From Deltaproteobacteria bacterium (lineage in GTDB: Bacteria > Desulfobacterota > DSM-4660 > Desulfatiglandales > B25-G16): DNA of 6,413 bases. The stretch's first letter is position 1, and each line of letters starts with the position of its first letter. The notes beneath the pieces were generated by a model that was not told the origin of the DNA, ran no database searches, and was given only the letters and a program-made list of their open reading frames with translations. The stretch spans positions 1,051,410-1,057,822 of the forward strand of contig CP070660.1 in the NCBI GenBank assembly GCA_020355145.1. The letters run 5' to 3'. Below are positions 5,864 to 6,413 of this stretch, piece by piece. The position numbers and the translations under genes were made by a program.

Positions 5864-6254
5864 TATGCCACCAGAAATCGTTATTTTCTAATGGATCATA
5901 GCATGCAAGTTCCCCATTCACTCTGATCTGGGGGGACAATCTTAACTCGTCCCTTCCACACCGGAACAGACGGTCAATGGTCATCATCCAACCAATAAAA
6001 AGGCCATGTTCTTTAAAGGCCAGCACACTGTATTTCGAGCAGGTGGGATACATGGGGCATCTATTACCACCGATTGACGAGATATAGGTCCTGTAAGCTT
6101 CAACCAGGGAAAGCAAAGGGTTGAACCTATGATCCATCTGTTTCTGGGATATTTCCTCAGGCCTATTCTGGTCCCAAGGCCCTTTTAGGGGGGAGGCATG
6201 GACGAAATTGGCCAGGTAGAAAAAAATTAGCAGAAAGGTTATACTAATCCCCAT
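5853..6254 (-). CDS. yidD: YidD-like membrane protein insertion efficiency factor with signal peptide
   Basis: A 133-residue protein starting MGISITFLLIFFYLANFVHA, a signal peptide or N-terminal anchor. The YidD (DUF37) core spans residues about 47-100: LVEAYRTYIS, then CPMYPTCSKYSVLAFKEHG with C66 and C72, and a helix ending DRLFRCGRD with C99. Classic YidD is a short cytoplasmic-side helper of YidC-dependent membrane protein insertion. Here the leader and a C-terminal extension (YDPLENNDFWW) mark the secreted-type variant, whose role is less clear. I chose the ATG at 6252-6254. The frame stays open to a GTG at 6375-6377, but that extra 41-residue part only translates the TGGAG repeat array (SNSPALQSSASPVLYYSNTP) and should not be coding. 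No good ribosome site precedes the chosen ATG. It overlaps the TPR gene by 11 bp. Confidence 0.85.
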   Translation of the reverse strand: MGISITFLLIFFYLANFVHASPLKGPWDQNRPEEISQKQMDHRFNPLLSLVEAYRTYISSIGGNRCPMYPTCSKYSVLAFKEHGLFIGWMMTIDRLFRCGRDELRLSPQIRVNGELACYDPLENNDFWWHNGR

Positions 6255-6261
6255 GTGGCGG

Positions 6262-6357
6262 GATGGAGTGTTGGAGTAATAGAGGACTGGGGAAGCGGAG
6301 GATTGGAGTGCTGGAGAGTTGGAGGGTTGCAAGATTGGAGAACATGAGTACTGCTTT
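6262..6357. repeat. Degenerate 8-bp-period tandem repeat, right copy
   Basis: Twelve octamers run without a break: GATGGAGT, GTTGGAGT, AATAGAGG, ACTGGGGA, AGCGGAGG, ATTGGAGT, GCTGGAGA, GTTGGAGG, GTTGCAAG, ATTGGAGA, ACATGAGT and ACTGCTTT. The consensus is NNTGGAGN, drifting at the right end. Three units make 24 bp, so any open frame through it gives an 8-residue pattern; on the minus strand this is the SP.L..SN/NTP-type peptide. The array occupies the expected 5' leader of yidD and hides any ordinary promoter there. Confidence 0.8.
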
Positions 6358-6370
6358 GTTTCGTACTGTT

Positions 6371-6410
6371 CCATCACTCCATTGCCCCCTGGCCCAGATC
6401 TGGCTTGCAG
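6371..6410. repeat. 40-bp interspersed repeat module, right copy
   Basis: This is the direct-repeat partner of 61-100 (34 of 40 identical). It contains the perfect 10-bp palindrome CCAGATCTGG at 6394-6403, which is degraded to CCAGACCTGA in the left copy. As on the left, it follows a TGGAG octamer array. It is cut off 3 bp later by the window end. Confidence 0.7.
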
Positions 6411-6413
6411 GCC

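Overview
The window reads as a piece of a Gram-negative, Desulfobacterota-like ("deltaproteobacterial") chromosome. This is an inference from three things: an outer-membrane beta-barrel gene, a short secreted YidD-type protein paired with a TPR membrane protein, and low-complexity 8-bp-period intergenic repeats of the kind that give spurious "SNTP" peptides. GC content is moderate. Every gene recognised with confidence lies on the minus strand, so genes are read from high to low coordinates.

Right end (about 4937-6413): a repeat-rich upstream region leads into a two-gene unit. The first gene is yidD-like (5853-6254). The second (4937-5863) has a signal peptide, TPR-like helical repeats and hydrophobic C-terminal segments. 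The two overlap by 11 bp, so translation is probably coupled, and both products should act at the cell envelope.

Middle (about 3266-4835): an orphan 125-codon frame without a signal peptide or ribosome site (4458-4835) looks like the 3' remnant of a longer gene. It is followed by a strong 16-bp-stem terminator (4389-4425). Next comes a gene for an outer-membrane beta-barrel protein (3266-4249) with a long untranslated leader.

Left half (about 187-3110): a decayed mobile-element region. It holds two broken serine-recombinase genes (2432-3110 and 187-1374) in the same orientation. Between them are small accessory genes: a 56-codon gene overlapping the end of the first recombinase, a 43-codon gene for a four-cysteine zinc-ribbon-like protein ending CPLYPFR, and a 157-codon gene of uncertain, possibly phage-type function with a near-perfect ribosome site. 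Between that gene and the second recombinase, the plus strand carries a consensus-like promoter followed about 60 nt later by an intrinsic terminator, which could make a small RNA.

Both ends of the window carry the same compound repeat in the same orientation: a degenerate 8-bp-period array (NNTGGAGN) followed by a 40-bp module that matches at 34 of 40 positions between the two copies. I see no CRISPR array, tRNA or rRNA. Nothing is clearly a new defence system. The most unusual signals are the compound repeat, the small-RNA-like unit and the small-gene cluster.
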